From NCBI RefSeq assembly GCF_009831765.1, contig NZ_WSSB01000016.1, positions 3,151 through 61,310 on the forward strand: 58,160 bases of DNA. Reading direction: 5' to 3'. Below the pieces are notes generated by a model. That model did no database searches and was not told the DNA's origin. It saw only the letters and a program-made list of their open reading frames with translations. A program made the translations under genes and the position numbers. The first letter of the stretch is position 1. Every line of letters starts with the position of its first letter. This document shows, in pieces, positions 27,371 to 37,939 of the stretch. This stretch comes from Craterilacuibacter sinensis (lineage in GTDB: Bacteria; Pseudomonadota; Gammaproteobacteria; Burkholderiales; Chromobacteriaceae).

Positions 27371-29128
27371 ATGCAGATACCTGAATACTACAACCCGGTT
27401 GCGCGCGAAATTGCCGAAGCGCTGATTCAAGGCTTTGATAAACACTACCGGCTGTTTCGCGCCAGCAGCCATGAAGCCAAGGCACTGTTTGAAGCGGCTA
27501 ACTGGCAAGGCATACAGAAGGCCATCCGCGACCGCATCCAGTTTTACGATGAACGTGTCGAAGAGACCGTTGCCCGCTTGCAGCACGAACTGCATGCCGA
27601 GTTGCTGGATGATGAAATCTGGCAGCAGGCCAAGCTGTACTATATCGGCCTGCTGACCAACCACAAGCAGCCGGAGCTGGCCGAAACCTTCTTCAATTCG
27701 GTCTTCTGCCGTATTTTGCACCGCGACTATTTCAATAACGATTTCATCTTCGTCCGTCCGGCGGTATCGACCGAATATATCGAGTCCGATCCGCCAACCT
27801 GGCGCAGCTACTACCCCAAGACCGGCGGGCTGCGCCATACCATGCGCCAGATTGTGCGCGACTATGGCTGGCAACGCCCTTTCGCCAATCTGGCCCGGGA
27901 TCTCGGCCATGTCATCCGCCAGGCACACGAACACTTAGGCGGACAATGGCCTGCAGCGGAAACCAGCCTGCAAATCCAGGTCTTGCACTCGGCCTTCTAC
28001 CGCAACAAGACCGCCTATATCTTCGGCAAGGTCATTAATGGCGGCAAGACCTACCCCTTTGCCATCCCCATCCTGCATGACGGCAATGGCAAGCTCTATC
28101 TGGACACCATCCTGTTCGAGCCATGGCGCATCAGCATTCTGTTCTCCTTCAGCCGCGCCCACTTTCTGGTCGATATGGAAGTTCCGTCCGGCTATATCCA
28201 GTTTCTGCGTTCCATGCTGCCGTCCAAGACCAAGGCCGAGCTGTACACCATGCTGGGCCTGCAAAAGCAGGGGAAGAACATCTTCTACCGCGACTTTATG
28301 CAGCATCTGTCGCACTCGAACGACCAGTTCGATATCGCGCCGGGGATACGGGGACTGGTGATGCTGGTTTTCAGCCTGCCCTCCTTCCCCTATGTCTTCA
28401 AACTGATCAAGGATGTATTTGGCAGCTCCAAAGAGGTCGACCATGCCACGGTCAAGCGCAAATACCTGCTGGTCAAACACCATGACCGCGTCGGACGCAT
28501 GGCCGATACGCTGGAGTTCTCCAATGTGGCCTTTCCCAAGGCGCGCTTCAGCACCGAACTATTAAACGAGCTGCGCCAACTGGCACCCTCCCTGATCGAA
28601 GAGGACGACAACCGTCTCGTGATCAAGCATCTGTATATCGAACGGCGCATGAAACCGCTTAATCTGTATCTGATGAGCTGCCCGCCAGACGAGAAAGAGC
28701 GCGCCATTCGCGAATACGGCACCGCCATCAAGGAGCTGGCGATGGCCAATATCTTCCCCGGCGACATGCTGTTCAAGAACTTCGGCGTCACCCGCGACGG
28801 CCGGGTGATCTTCTACGATTACGATGAAATCGAATACATGACCGATTGCAACTTCCGCCGCATTCCGCCTGCGCCCAATCCGGAAATGGAGATGTCGGGA
28901 GAGGTATGGTATCCGGTCAAACGCAACGATGTGTTCCCCGAAGAGTTCGGTACCTTTTTGCTGGGCGACCCGGATGTACGCCGTGTCTTTCTCAAGCATC
29001 ACCGCGACCTGCTGGACATCGATTTCTGGCAGCAGCGCCAGGAACGGATACGCGCCGGCTTTATCGAAGACTTCTACCCCTACCCGAGCGAGTTGCGCTT
29101 TATCAACCGCTACCCGCTACGCAGCTAA
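27371..29128 (+). CDS. aceK: isocitrate dehydrogenase kinase/phosphatase
   Basis: A 585-residue bifunctional enzyme that phosphorylates and dephosphorylates Icd, directing isocitrate to the TCA cycle or the glyoxylate shunt. The family blocks include RPAVSTEYIESDPPTWRSYYPKTGGLR and the AMP/ATP-binding core SLPSFPYVFKLIKDVFGSSKEVDHATVKRKYLLVKHHDRVGRMADT. The catalytic DYDEIEYMTDCNFR segment lies near residue 490. It starts 41 bases after rluE with TAAGG upstream and is followed by a strong terminator. It is not in an aceBA-aceK operon but next to its substrate gene icd. Confidence 0.97.
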   Translation: MQIPEYYNPVAREIAEALIQGFDKHYRLFRASSHEAKALFEAANWQGIQKAIRDRIQFYDERVEETVARLQHELHAELLDDEIWQQAKLYYIGLLTNHKQPELAETFFNSVFCRILHRDYFNNDFIFVRPAVSTEYIESDPPTWRSYYPKTGGLRHTMRQIVRDYGWQRPFANLARDLGHVIRQAHEHLGGQWPAAETSLQIQVLHSAFYRNKTAYIFGKVINGGKTYPFAIPILHDGNGKLYLDTILFEPWRISILFSFSRAHFLVDMEVPSGYIQFLRSMLPSKTKAELYTMLGLQKQGKNIFYRDFMQHLSHSNDQFDIAPGIRGLVMLVFSLPSFPYVFKLIKDVFGSSKEVDHATVKRKYLLVKHHDRVGRMADTLEFSNVAFPKARFSTELLNELRQLAPSLIEEDDNRLVIKHLYIERRMKPLNLYLMSCPPDEKERAIREYGTAIKELAMANIFPGDMLFKNFGVTRDGRVIFYDYDEIEYMTDCNFRRIPPAPNPEMEMSGEVWYPVKRNDVFPEEFGTFLLGDPDVRRVFLKHHRDLLDIDFWQQRQERIRAGFIEDFYPYPSELRFINRYPLRS

Positions 29129-29132
29129 ACAC

Positions 29133-29166
29133 AAAAAAAGCCGCCCGAAACCCGGGCGGCTTTTTT
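29133..29166. terminator. bidirectional terminator between aceK and htpG
   Basis: GCCGCCCG-AAAC-CCGGGCGGC flanked by A7 and T6; it serves both convergent genes. Confidence 0.95.
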
Positions 29167-29184
29167 GCGTGGGTGCCATCAGAC

Positions 29185-31086
29185 TCAGGCAGACAGCTCC
29201 AGCATCAGACGGTTGATGCGCTTAACGAAGCTGGCCGGATCTTCCAGCTTGCCGCCTTCGGCCAGCAGTGCCTGGTCAAACAACACATGCGCCAGATCCG
29301 CTGCGCGCGCGTCATCGCTTTCGCTCGCCAGACGCTTGACCAGCATATGCTCGGGGTTCACTTCCAGCACCGGACGCGAGACCGGCACATCCTGCCCTGC
29401 CTGCTTAAGCAGGCGCTCGAGATGGCTGCTCATCTCGTTTTCCCCCACTACCAGACACGCCGGGCTGTCGGTCAGACGCAAGGTCGCGCGCACATCCTGT
29501 ACCTGTTCGCCCAGCAAGGTCTTGACCCGCTCAACCAGCGGACGGGCACTTTCCTCGGCTTCTTTCTGTGCAGCCTTGTCAGCTTCGTCTTCCAGCGCGC
29601 CCAGATCCAGCTCGCCCTTGGCGACAGACACCAGCGCCTTGCCTTCAAACTCGGTCAGGCTGGCCGTCACCCACTCATCGACGCGGTCGATCAGCAGCAG
29701 TACTTCCACCCCCTTCTTGCGGAACACCTCAAGGTGCGGGCTACCCACGGCTGCGGCATAACTGTCGGCGGTGATGTAATAGATCTTGTCCTGGCCTTCT
29801 TTCATCCGGCCGATATAGTCGGCCAGCGATACCACAGGTTCGGCGCTGTCTTCATGGGTCGAAACAAAGCGCAGCAGCTTGGCGATACGCGCCTTGTTGG
29901 CAAAGTCTTCGCCCACACCCTCTTTCAGTACCTGACCAAACTCGCTCCAGAAGGTCTTGTACTTGTCGGCATCATTGGCGGCCAGATCATCCAGCAGACC
30001 CAGGACCTTCTTGACGCAACCGGCACGGATCGCATCGATATCCTTGCTTTCCTGCAAAATCTCGCGCGACACGTTCAATGGCAGGTCGGCCGAATCGATC
30101 ACACCGCGCACGAAACGCAGGTAATGCGGCATCAGCTTTTGCGCATCTTCCATGATGAACACGCGACGCACATACAGCTTGATACCCTGCTTGCGTTCAC
30201 GCTCGTACAGATCGAACGGTGCGCGTGCCGGAATGTACAAGAGTTCGGTGTATTCCTGGCGACCTTCAACCCGGGCATGGCTCCACGCCAGCGGATCGGT
30301 AAAGTCGTGCGCCACATGCTTGTAGAATTCGCGGTACTGCTCGTCGCTGATCTCGCTCTTGCTGCGGCTCCACAGGGCGGAAGCCTGATTCACCGCCTCG
30401 AATTCTTCGCTGACGATTTCCTTGCCATCCTCATCGAAGCTGGCAGATTTCTGCATCTCGATCGGCAGCGAGATATGGTCGGAATAGGTCCGCACGATCT
30501 GGCGCAAACGCCAGTCGTTCAGAAACTCGTCCATGCCGTCTTTGAGGTGCAGCACGATATCGGTGCCACGCGTGGCCTTGTCCACGTTTTCCAATGTGTA
30601 CTCGCCATGACCCTCCGACTCCCAGCGCACGCCCTCGCTCTCGGGACATCCCGCGCGGCGGGTGGTCAGCGTCACGCGGTCGGCAACGATAAAGGCCGAA
30701 TAAAAGCCCACGCCGAACTGGCCGATCAGGCTGGCGTCTTTTTTCTCATCGCCGGTCAACTGCTCGAAGAAAGCCTTGGTGCCCGACTTGGCAATGGTGC
30801 CGATATGCTCGATCACCTCGGCACGCGTCATACCGATACCGTTGTCGCTGATAGTCAGCGTACGCGCATCCTTGTCAAAGGCGATGCGGATCTTGAGCTC
30901 GGGGTCGGACTCCAACAGTGCCGGCTGGGCGATGGCCTCGAAACGCAACTTGTCGGATGCGTCGGATGCATTGGACACCAGCTCGCGCAGGAATATTTCC
31001 TTATTGGAATACAGGGAGTGAATCATCAGCTGCAACAGCTGTTTGACTTCGGTCTGAAAACCCAGGGTTTCTTTCTGTGCGCTCAT
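29185..31086 (-). CDS. htpG: chaperone protein HtpG (Hsp90)
   Basis: A 633-residue ATP-dependent dimeric chaperone. The GHKL ATP site is visible: [18 protein letters not shown] near residue 35, [23 protein letters not shown], and [16 protein letters not shown]. The middle-domain block is [39 protein letters not shown], and the C-terminal dimer domain ends RLMLELSA. It is a monocistronic gene with a heat-shock-like promoter 35-60 bases upstream and a terminator shared with aceK. Confidence 0.98.
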   Translation of the reverse strand: MSAQKETLGFQTEVKQLLQLMIHSLYSNKEIFLRELVSNASDASDKLRFEAIAQPALLESDPELKIRIAFDKDARTLTISDNGIGMTRAEVIEHIGTIAKSGTKAFFEQLTGDEKKDASLIGQFGVGFYSAFIVADRVTLTTRRAGCPESEGVRWESEGHGEYTLENVDKATRGTDIVLHLKDGMDEFLNDWRLRQIVRTYSDHISLPIEMQKSASFDEDGKEIVSEEFEAVNQASALWSRSKSEISDEQYREFYKHVAHDFTDPLAWSHARVEGRQEYTELLYIPARAPFDLYERERKQGIKLYVRRVFIMEDAQKLMPHYLRFVRGVIDSADLPLNVSREILQESKDIDAIRAGCVKKVLGLLDDLAANDADKYKTFWSEFGQVLKEGVGEDFANKARIAKLLRFVSTHEDSAEPVVSLADYIGRMKEGQDKIYYITADSYAAAVGSPHLEVFRKKGVEVLLLIDRVDEWVTASLTEFEGKALVSVAKGELDLGALEDEADKAAQKEAEESARPLVERVKTLLGEQVQDVRATLRLTDSPACLVVGENEMSSHLERLLKQAGQDVPVSRPVLEVNPEHMLVKRLASESDDARAADLAHVLFDQALLAEGGKLEDPASFVKRINRLMLELSA

Positions 31087-31120
31087 GCTTGTCTCGGACA
31101 GGTGGTCAACAATAGCCTAG

Positions 31121-31148
31121 AAGTAGGGACAAGGCGTCAGCATTTCAA
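31121..31148 (-). promoter_or_regulatory. candidate sigma-32 promoter of htpG
   Basis: Minus strand TTGAAA, 14 bases, CCCTACTT. It matches the TTGAAA / CCCATNT heat-shock pattern and predicts a start near 31114, giving a leader of about 28 bases. Confidence 0.55.
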
Positions 31149-31166
31149 TCCCCCCAGACGCGACAA

Positions 31167-31185
31167 AGCCGCCATCACGGCGGCT
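31167..31185. terminator. stem-loop between htpG promoter region and ispH end
   Basis: AGCCGCC-ATCAC-GGCGGCT, seven pairs, weak T-run (TTTG) on the minus strand. It probably ends the ribF-ileS-lspA-ispH transcript. Confidence 0.55.
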
Positions 31186-31209
31186 CTACCCGAATAGCAA
31201 TACCCGGTC

Positions 31210-32139
31210 TCAGACGCGCAAGGCCGCCGGCAGCGGAAAACTGATTTTCTCCTCGACCCCGGGCAACTCCTCGACTACATCCAGCCCCAGTGCGCGGATC
31301 GCTTCGATGACTGCTGCCACCAGCACTTCGGGCGCCGAGGCACCTGCTGTGACACCAACCCGCTCTTTGCCGGCAAACCAGGCCTGCTTGAGCTCGGTCG
31401 CGTTGTCCACCATATAGGCTTCGACACCGCGCAAGGCAGCCACTTCACGCAGGCGGTTGGAGTTGGAGCTGGCAGGCGAGCCGACCACGATAATCAGGTC
31501 GCACTGCTCGGTCATGGCCTTGACCGCATCCTGCCGGTTTTGCGTGGCATAGCAGATATCGTCTTTTTTCGGACTGACAATCGCCGGAAAGCGCGCCTTG
31601 AGTGCCGCGATAATGTCGCGCGTCTCGTCCACCGACAAGGTGGTCTGGCTGACATAGGACAAGGCCTCGGGGCGGCTAAGCTGCAGGCGCGCCACATCGT
31701 CGACGCTTTCGACCAGATACATGCCGCCGTCGGCCTGCCCCATGGTGCCCTCAACCTCGGGGTGGCCCTTGTGCCCGATCATCACGATATCCATGCCGGC
31801 TTCACGCATGCGCTTGACCTCGACATGCACCTTGGTCACCAAGGGACACGTGGCATCAAACACATTCAGGCCCTTGGCCTCGGCCTCGGCGCGTACCGAC
31901 AGCGGAACACCGTGCGCCGAGTAGATCAGCGTGGCACCGGTCGGCACATCGGCCAGGTCCTCGATAAATACCGCGCCCTTGTCGCGCAAGCCGTCCACCA
32001 CAAAGCGATTATGCACCACCTCGTGGCGCACATAAATCGGTGCACCGTAGATTTCCAGCGCCCGTTCGACAATGGCGATAGCCCGGTCGACCCCGGCACA
32101 AAAGCCGCGCGGATTGGCCAGCATGATGGTCTTCGTCAT
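31210..32139 (-). CDS. ispH: 4-hydroxy-3-methylbut-2-enyl diphosphate reductase
   Basis: A 309-residue iron-sulfur enzyme, the last step of the MEP isoprenoid pathway (HMBPP to IPP and DMAPP). The three cluster cysteines are visible in [28 protein letters not shown] and [11 protein letters not shown], with conserved His in YVRHEVVHN and SAHGVP and the catalytic Glu in [10 protein letters not shown]. The start [13 protein letters not shown] has GGAAAG upstream. It follows lspA by 48 bases, the usual ileS-lspA-ispH order, though the fkpB gene often found between them is absent. Confidence 0.97.
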   Translation of the reverse strand: MTKTIMLANPRGFCAGVDRAIAIVERALEIYGAPIYVRHEVVHNRFVVDGLRDKGAVFIEDLADVPTGATLIYSAHGVPLSVRAEAEAKGLNVFDATCPLVTKVHVEVKRMREAGMDIVMIGHKGHPEVEGTMGQADGGMYLVESVDDVARLQLSRPEALSYVSQTTLSVDETRDIIAALKARFPAIVSPKKDDICYATQNRQDAVKAMTEQCDLIIVVGSPASSNSNRLREVAALRGVEAYMVDNATELKQAWFAGKERVGVTAGASAPEVLVAAVIEAIRALGLDVVEELPGVEEKISFPLPAALRV

Positions 32140-32161
32140 TCTTTTCACTTTCCATGCAAGA

Positions 32162-32181
32162 AGGGCCGGCAAGCCGGCCCT
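32162..32181. other. stem-loop between lspA and ispH
   Basis: AGGGCCGGC-AA-GCCGGCCCT, a perfect nine-pair stem without a T-run. It starts seven bases after the end of lspA on the minus strand and may tune the lspA/ispH mRNA ratio. Confidence 0.55.
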
Positions 32182-32187
32182 CGGTCA

Positions 32188-32709
32188 TCACTGTCCGGCG
32201 GGGTGCCGGAAACTGTCTATCACCATCAGCACCGCCCCGACGCAGATAAAGGAGTCCGCCAGGTTGAATGCAGGGTAATACCAGCTCTGGTAATAATGCA
32301 GCTGGATGAAATCGATCACATGACCATGGATCATGCGGTCTATCACATTACCGATGGCGCCCCCCATGATAAAGGCGGCGGCCAGATTCATCAGCGCGCT
32401 AAAGCGCTTCTTGATGATATTCCAGCCCAGCCAGCCCGATACCCCGAACGCCAGCGCCGTGAAAAAGTACTTCTGCCAGCCACCGGCATCCGCCAGAAAG
32501 CTGAATGCTGCCCCCGGGTTGTACAGCAAGGTAAAGTTGAAGAAGCCGGGAATGACCTCCCTCACCTCGCCAAAGCGGAACTCGGTGTTGAACCAGGTCT
32601 TGGTGAGCTGGTCCAGCACCACAATGGCGACAGCTAAAGCAAACCAGACCAGACTGCCTTGCCCTGTGCCGCGTTCAGTCACCGCAGAGTTGCCGGCAAC
32701 ATCAGGCAT
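32188..32709 (-). CDS. lspA: lipoprotein signal peptidase (signal peptidase II)
   Basis: A 173-residue inner-membrane aspartyl protease that cuts prolipoproteins before the lipid-modified Cys. There are four membrane helices. The catalytic Asp motifs are [16 protein letters not shown] and [15 protein letters not shown]. The NPGAAFSFL block is also present. The ATG lies inside the end of ileS (8-base overlap ATGCCTGA), so the genes are coupled. Its clients in this window include BamC and the small repetitive lipoprotein at 46404. Confidence 0.97.
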   Translation of the reverse strand: MPDVAGNSAVTERGTGQGSLVWFALAVAIVVLDQLTKTWFNTEFRFGEVREVIPGFFNFTLLYNPGAAFSFLADAGGWQKYFFTALAFGVSGWLGWNIIKKRFSALMNLAAAFIMGGAIGNVIDRMIHGHVIDFIQLHYYQSWYYPAFNLADSFICVGAVLMVIDSFRHPAGQ

Positions 32710-35482
32710 AGCTGCGCACCTCGCCCTTGCCATCGATGTTTTCCACGCAACGCCCGCATACATGACCGTGGCCGGCATACGTGCCTACATCGCTGCGGTA
32801 GTGCCAGCAACGGTCGCACTTGGCGTGATCCGCAGCCGACACCTTGACCGTGGTCACATCGCCGGCACTCAAACGCACGCGCGACACGATAAACACGAAC
32901 TTGAGATCCTCACCCAGGCTGGACAGCAGCGGGAACAGTGCCTCATCTGCCACGATATCCAGCTCGGCCTGCAGGGACGAACCCAGCTTGTCCTCGCCGC
33001 GCAAGGTTTCGACATCCTTGTTCACCTGGGCGCGCAACTCACGGATGCGGCTCCACTTGGCCAGCAAGGCCTGGGCTGCGCCATCGTCCAGCTGCGGGAA
33101 CTCGTGCCAGGTATGGAACAGCGCCGACTCTTCCTCGCTACCGGTCAGAACCTGCCATGCCTCATCCGAGGTAAAGCACAGCACCGGTTGCAGCAGGAGC
33201 AGCAAGCTGCGCGTGATATGGTAAAGCGCGGTCTGTGCACTGCGACGGCCGGCACTATCGGCCTGCATGGTGTACAGGCGGTCCTTGATCACGTCCAGAT
33301 AGAAGGCACCCATATCCTCGGAGCAATAGCCGACGATTTCCTGCATGGCCTGATGGAAGGCATAACGGCTGTACTGATCACCGGCCACCTTGTCCTGCAC
33401 ATTCTTGGCCAGCAAAATGGCGTACTGATCCAGCTCGAGCAGACGGCCAAACGGTACGGCGTCCTGCAGCGGATCGAAATCCGACAGGTTGGCCAACAGG
33501 AAGCGCAAAGTATTGCGCAGGCGGCGATAGCTCTCGGTCACGCGCTTGAGGATCTCGTCCGAAATGGCCAGCTCGCCCGAGTAATCGGTCGATGCCACCC
33601 ACAGGCGCAGAATATCGGCGCCCAGACTGTCGTTGACCTTTTGCGGAGCGACTACATTGCCCTTGGACTTGGACATCTTCAGGCCCTTGCCATCCACCAC
33701 GAAGCCGTGGGTCAGCAACTGCTTGTAAGGCGCGCGGCCTATGGTGCCGCAACCGGTCAGCAAGGAGCTCTGGAACCAGCCGCGGTGCTGGTCGGACCCC
33801 TCCAGATACAGGTCGGCAGGCCACGCGAGCTCAGGGCGCTGCTTGAGCACGGCAAAGTGGGTAGAACCCGAGTCAAACCAGACATCCAGCGTATCGGACA
33901 GCTTCTTGTACTGCTCGGCCTCATCACCCAACAGTTCCTTGGCATCAAGGCTAAACCAGGCTTCGATACCCTGCTGTTCGATACGCAGCGCGACTTCTTC
34001 CAGCAAGGCGCCGGAGCGTGGATGCAGCTCGCCGCTTTCCTTGTGCACGAAGAAGGTCATCGGCACGCCCCAGCTGCGCTGGCGCGACACACACCAGTCA
34101 GGACGGTTGGAAATCATGGACTCCAGACGCGCACGCCCCCAAGCCGGGAAGAACTCGGTGCTCTCCACCGCGCGGCGGGCGCGATAGCGCAGCGTCTCGC
34201 CCTCTTTGCCCGGTTTTTCCATGCCGATAAACCACTGCGCAGTCGCGCGGAAGATAATCGGGGTCTTGTGGCGCCAGCAATGCGGATAGCTGTGTACCAG
34301 CTTGATATTGGCCAGCAGCACGCCCTTCTCTTGCAGCAGCGCGATAACGGCAGGATTGGCTTCCCATACGCTCATGCCGGCAAAGAATTCGGTTGCCGAG
34401 GTATAGCGGCCATTGTCCATCACCGGGTTTTCCACCGGCAGGCCATAGGCACGGCCGACCTGGAAGTCTTCCAGACCGTGAGCCGGCGCGGTGTGCACCA
34501 GGCCGGTACCGGCATCGGTGGTCACGTGATCGCCCAGAATAACCGGCACCTGACGTGCGTAGAACGGGTGGTTCAGCATCAGCATGTCCAGCTTTTCACC
34601 GGCCACTTCGGCCAGCAGCGTAGCATCGGCGCAGCCGTAACGCGCCAGCGCGGACTCCGCCAGATCCTTGGCCAGAATCAGCTTGCCCTTGACCGTGTCG
34701 AACAACTGGTAAGTCAGGGTCGGGCTGACCGATACTGCCTGGTTGGCCGGCAAAGTCCACGGCGTTGTGGTCCAGATCACGGCAAAGGCATTGGCGGCAT
34801 CCGCCACACCGAATGCTTCGGCCAGACGGGCGCTGTCGGCAACCGGGAAAGCGACATCAATCGCCGGCGATGCCTTGTCTTCATACTCGACTTCCGCCTC
34901 GGCCAGCGCCGAGCCGCACTCGATACACCAGTGCACCGGCTTCTCGCCCTTGAACAGGAAGCCGTTGTCGTTGATCTTGCCCAGAGTGCGCACGATGTCG
35001 GCTTCGGTCTTGAAGTCCATCGTCAGATAAGGATTATCCCAGTCACCCAGTACGCCCAGACGGATGAAGTCCTTCTTCTGGCGTGCAATCTGCTCCTTGG
35101 CATACTCGCGGCACAGCTCGCGGAACTTGGCGGCAGGGATTTCCTTGCCGTGCAGTTTTTCCACCATCAGTTCGATAGGCAGGCCATGGCAGTCCCAGCC
35201 CGGGACATAGGGCGCATCGAAGCCGGACAGCGTGCGCGAGCGCACGATAATGTCCTTGAGTACCTTGTTGACGGCGTGACCAATATGGATATCGCCGTTC
35301 GCATAGGGCGGGCCGTCATGCAGGACAAACTTAGGACGCCCGGCGCAGAGCTTGCGCAATTTTTCGTAGCGTTTTTCTTCCTGCCAGCGCTTGACCCAGG
35401 CGGGTTCGCGCTTGGCCAAATCACCCCGCATCGGGAATGGTGTATCCAGCAGGTTGACGGTCTTGCGGTAATCGATGCTCAT
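32702..35482 (-). CDS. ileS: isoleucine--tRNA ligase
   Basis: A 926-residue class I synthetase with editing domain. The HIGH motif is in [15 protein letters not shown] and KMSKS in [11 protein letters not shown]. The C-terminal zinc finger CDRCWHYR...CGRCVENI identifies the bacterial type 1 enzyme, which is normally sensitive to mupirocin. The ATG overlaps the ribF stop (ATGA), and the 3' end overlaps lspA, so ribF-ileS-lspA are tightly coupled. Confidence 0.99.
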   Translation of the reverse strand: MSIDYRKTVNLLDTPFPMRGDLAKREPAWVKRWQEEKRYEKLRKLCAGRPKFVLHDGPPYANGDIHIGHAVNKVLKDIIVRSRTLSGFDAPYVPGWDCHGLPIELMVEKLHGKEIPAAKFRELCREYAKEQIARQKKDFIRLGVLGDWDNPYLTMDFKTEADIVRTLGKINDNGFLFKGEKPVHWCIECGSALAEAEVEYEDKASPAIDVAFPVADSARLAEAFGVADAANAFAVIWTTTPWTLPANQAVSVSPTLTYQLFDTVKGKLILAKDLAESALARYGCADATLLAEVAGEKLDMLMLNHPFYARQVPVILGDHVTTDAGTGLVHTAPAHGLEDFQVGRAYGLPVENPVMDNGRYTSATEFFAGMSVWEANPAVIALLQEKGVLLANIKLVHSYPHCWRHKTPIIFRATAQWFIGMEKPGKEGETLRYRARRAVESTEFFPAWGRARLESMISNRPDWCVSRQRSWGVPMTFFVHKESGELHPRSGALLEEVALRIEQQGIEAWFSLDAKELLGDEAEQYKKLSDTLDVWFDSGSTHFAVLKQRPELAWPADLYLEGSDQHRGWFQSSLLTGCGTIGRAPYKQLLTHGFVVDGKGLKMSKSKGNVVAPQKVNDSLGADILRLWVASTDYSGELAISDEILKRVTESYRRLRNTLRFLLANLSDFDPLQDAVPFGRLLELDQYAILLAKNVQDKVAGDQYSRYAFHQAMQEIVGYCSEDMGAFYLDVIKDRLYTMQADSAGRRSAQTALYHITRSLLLLLQPVLCFTSDEAWQVLTGSEEESALFHTWHEFPQLDDGAAQALLAKWSRIRELRAQVNKDVETLRGEDKLGSSLQAELDIVADEALFPLLSSLGEDLKFVFIVSRVRLSAGDVTTVKVSAADHAKCDRCWHYRSDVGTYAGHGHVCGRCVENIDGKGEVRSYA

Positions 35483-36414
35483 GCCTGTTCTCGCTGCAAA
35501 TTGTTCAAATAGCTTCGTGCGCTGCTAGCATCATGTTCTATCTGTGCTACCAACGAATCCAAATCATCATAGCGCGCTTCATCGCGCAGTTTTTTCAGGA
35601 AGCGTACGGTCATGCGCTGGCCATACAAATCGCCAGCAAAATCAAACAGGTGCACTTCCAGCTTATAGTCCTGGCTCTGGCTGACCGTCGGATTCTTTCC
35701 TAGGCTGGCCACGCCGCCAAAGGTACCGCCAGCAGTATCCGCCTCGACCACGAACACACCCTCCAGCGCCGGCTTGCGGTGCGGCAAATGAATATTGGCG
35801 GTGGGGAAACCCAGCGTACGTCCAAGTTTGCGGCCATGCATGACCCGGCCAGACAATTGGTAAGGATGACCCAGAAAGTGCTCGGCAGCATCCAGATTCC
35901 CTGCCGCCAGACACTCGCGCACCCGCGTACTGGATGCGCGCTCGCCCTTGACCAGCACCGAAGGCATGGCCTCGGTCACAATGCGCGGACAAGCACACAA
36001 CAAGGAAAAATCGCCGCTACGCTTGGCGCCGAACTGGAAATCATCCCCTATCAGCAAATAGCGGGTATTCAACGCCCCGACCAGCACCTCATCGATAAAT
36101 GCCTGTGCCTCCATGCGGGCGAACGCATGGTTGAAGCGGTAGACAAACACCCTGTCCACCAAGCCTGAGGCTTCCAGCTCGGCCAGCTTGTCGCGCAAGG
36201 TAGAAAGGCGTGCCGGTGGTTCGGTGCGGCTAAAAAATTCTCGGGGGTGCGGCTCGAATGTCAGCACGGCACTAGGCAGACCACGCAAATCGGCCTCGGC
36301 ACGCAGGCGCTTCAGCATATTCTGGTGTCCCTGATGGACACCATCGAAGTTGCCTATGGTCAGCGCACACCCGGGCAAACCAAAGCGACGGGGATCTCCG
36401 AAATATACCTGCAT
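35479..36414 (-). CDS. ribF: bifunctional riboflavin kinase / FAD synthetase
   Basis: A 311-residue enzyme making FMN then FAD. The N-terminal adenylyltransferase domain has [16 protein letters not shown] near residue 20 and [14 protein letters not shown]. The C-terminal kinase domain has [17 protein letters not shown] and the [10 protein letters not shown] block. The start [13 protein letters not shown] is the family start; the upstream frame is not conserved. It is the first gene of ribF-ileS-lspA-ispH; a TACAAT hexamer (36442-36447, minus) may be its -10. Confidence 0.96.
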   Translation of the reverse strand: MQVYFGDPRRFGLPGCALTIGNFDGVHQGHQNMLKRLRAEADLRGLPSAVLTFEPHPREFFSRTEPPARLSTLRDKLAELEASGLVDRVFVYRFNHAFARMEAQAFIDEVLVGALNTRYLLIGDDFQFGAKRSGDFSLLCACPRIVTEAMPSVLVKGERASSTRVRECLAAGNLDAAEHFLGHPYQLSGRVMHGRKLGRTLGFPTANIHLPHRKPALEGVFVVEADTAGGTFGGVASLGKNPTVSQSQDYKLEVHLFDFAGDLYGQRMTVRFLKKLRDEARYDDLDSLVAQIEHDASSARSYLNNLQREQA

Positions 36415-36533
36415 TGCCGCCCTTTGCCCTGAAAGCCTTCGATTGTAGCGGTCGACGCTTGCCAGCGTCCAGCCTTGCACCACAAGCAATGGCGGCTTTA
36501 CACAAGATAGTGCGCCATCTTGCCGGCAAAACA

Positions 36534-36562
36534 AAAAAGCCCTGCATCAGCAGGGCTTTTTA
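36534..36562. terminator. bidirectional terminator downstream of the RmpM-like gene
   Basis: AGCCCTGC-ATCA-GCAGGGCT flanked by A6 and T5, 22 bases after the gene's stop. Confidence 0.92.
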
Positions 36563-36578
36563 TCAGATAAAAACAGAA

Positions 36579-37220
36579 TTACTTCTGTTCAACCATGGAT
36601 TCCTTCATGGCATTGATGGTCACGTCAACGCGACGATCGCCAGCAACGCAAGCCTTCATTTCAGCCTGAGTCTTCAGCTTCTTGGCCTTGCACTCTTGGG
36701 TCAGGCCATCAGCAGCTTTGCCCTTGCCCACTGCCGTTACTTTTTCTGCAGCTACGCCGTTTTCAACCAGGAAGGTGCGCACGGTGTCAGCACGCTCTTG
36801 CGACAGCTTCTGGTTGTACTTGTCGGAACCGTAGAAGTCGGTGTAACCAGCCAGCTCAACCGATTGCAGCTTGTCGCCATTGGCCTTCAGCTTTTCAACC
36901 AGCGGGCCCAGTTCTTCTTTAGCTTCTGGACGCAGGGTGGCCTTGGCAAAGTTGAAGAACACGTCAGCCGACAGGGAAATCTTTTCCTGTACCAGAACCA
37001 TTACTGGCGCAACGACAACCTTGACGGCTTCGCGATCACCGCACTCAACCAGGCCGTCTTTGGCCTTGTCGAAAGATGCAGTTCTCCAGCACTCGCCGTA
37101 GTTGTTACGTACGACTTTGTCAGTTGCCTGGTCATCCAGATAGCCTGGGTGAGCGGCAAATGCACTGGTGGAAACCAGCAGGGCGCCAAGCAAGGCACTT
37201 ACTTTGAGCTGTTTGATCAT
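36579..37220 (-). CDS. OmpA-family outer-membrane protein, RmpM-like
   Basis: A 213-residue periplasmic/outer-membrane protein with a signal peptide (MIKQLKVSALLGALLVSTSAFA). A short N-terminal segment carries VVRNNYGECWRTASFDKA...VECG, typical of Neisseria class 4 protein RmpM. The C-terminal OmpA domain (ADVFFNFAKATLRPEAKEELGPL, then LAGYTDFYGSDKYNQKLSQERADTVRTFL) binds peptidoglycan. There is no eight-strand barrel, so it probably tethers porins to the wall, as shown for RmpM. Two extra Cys lie near the C-terminus. A near-consensus promoter and AAGGGAAG ribosome site suggest high expression. Confidence 0.88.
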   Translation of the reverse strand: MIKQLKVSALLGALLVSTSAFAAHPGYLDDQATDKVVRNNYGECWRTASFDKAKDGLVECGDREAVKVVVAPVMVLVQEKISLSADVFFNFAKATLRPEAKEELGPLVEKLKANGDKLQSVELAGYTDFYGSDKYNQKLSQERADTVRTFLVENGVAAEKVTAVGKGKAADGLTQECKAKKLKTQAEMKACVAGDRRVDVTINAMKESMVEQK

Positions 37221-37335
37221 CTTAAACTTCCCTTTTCTTTAAAAGCCAGTATCAAAAGTGCCTCGCTTGCCTTTAATGGATGGTGAGACACCTTCATCAC
37301 TCTAGCGTGCAAAATTCAATATGCAAGGCTTTAGC

Positions 37336-37364
37336 ACTATATAAACACATTTACATAGTGTCAA
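37336..37364 (-). promoter_or_regulatory. strong sigma-70 promoter of the RmpM-like gene
   Basis: TTGACA, exactly 17 bases, TATAGT on the minus strand, which is nearly consensus. The predicted start near 37329 gives a leader of about 110 bases. Confidence 0.8.
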
Positions 37365-37459
37365 CTCGCTAGGCCATCAAACCCTGCCATCTATGGCATA
37401 AAAACAACAAAATTAGTAAATACCGATTTGCTTAATGCCCTTAGCTTTGACATATATGT

Positions 37460-37939
37460 TTAAAAAACACGCTTAAATAATGGTTCGGCGCGGCGCCAGG
37501 TAACCTGATAACCATCGGAGAAGTCTTGCAGTGCAGCCAGCGCCTGAGTGGCATCCCTGTCTTCCCGTACTGCAAAGCTGTCAAAACCGGTTTGATGCAG
37601 ATAATACAACTGGTCTTGCAGCACATCACCAATCGCGCGCAACTCTCCGGCATAGCCATAACGCTCGCGCAGCAAACGCGCCAGGCTATAGCCGCGGCCA
37701 TCGGTAAACGCGGGAAAATCAATGGCGATTAACGGTAGGTCGGCCAAATGGGGCAGCAGCGTAGCAATATCCGCATCCGGCGCAAGCCAAGGTGCAGAGC
37801 GATGACTATGCGCCAAACGTGCCGACAGCCAGACTTCCAGCGGAACGATCACATCTTGTGCCGGCCATAAATGACTTTCTTCACGCAGCAGCAGCCATTC
37901 GTCCGCAGTGACTTGCCCGTTTTTAATGATGTTGCGCAT
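37460..37939 (-). CDS. DUF934 protein of sulfite-reductase operons
   Basis: A 159-residue protein of the DUF934 family, found beside cysI in beta- and alphaproteobacteria and thought to aid assimilatory sulfite reduction. It opens MRNIIKNGQVTADEWLLL and has the family block LIAIDFPAFTDGRGYSLARLLRERYGYAGELRAIGDVLQDQLYYLHQTGFDSF. It has no Cys pairs, so it carries no obvious cluster. The gene overlaps the 3' end of cysI by 17 bases. It could substitute for a subunit or electron-transfer partner, since cysJ is absent here; that is inference. Confidence 0.88.
   Translation of the reverse strand: MRNIIKNGQVTADEWLLLREESHLWPAQDVIVPLEVWLSARLAHSHRSAPWLAPDADIATLLPHLADLPLIAIDFPAFTDGRGYSLARLLRERYGYAGELRAIGDVLQDQLYYLHQTGFDSFAVREDRDATQALAALQDFSDGYQVTWRRAEPLFKRVF

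Noticed and set aside
28846-31197. Plus-strand open frame of 783 codons opposite htpG
   Set aside because: It is antisense to clear Hsp90 motifs and runs through the aceK end and a terminator.
32333-35512. Plus-strand open frame of over 1000 codons opposite ileS
   Set aside because: ileS on the other strand has all class I synthetase motifs. The long antisense frame follows from codon bias, and its composition is not protein-like.
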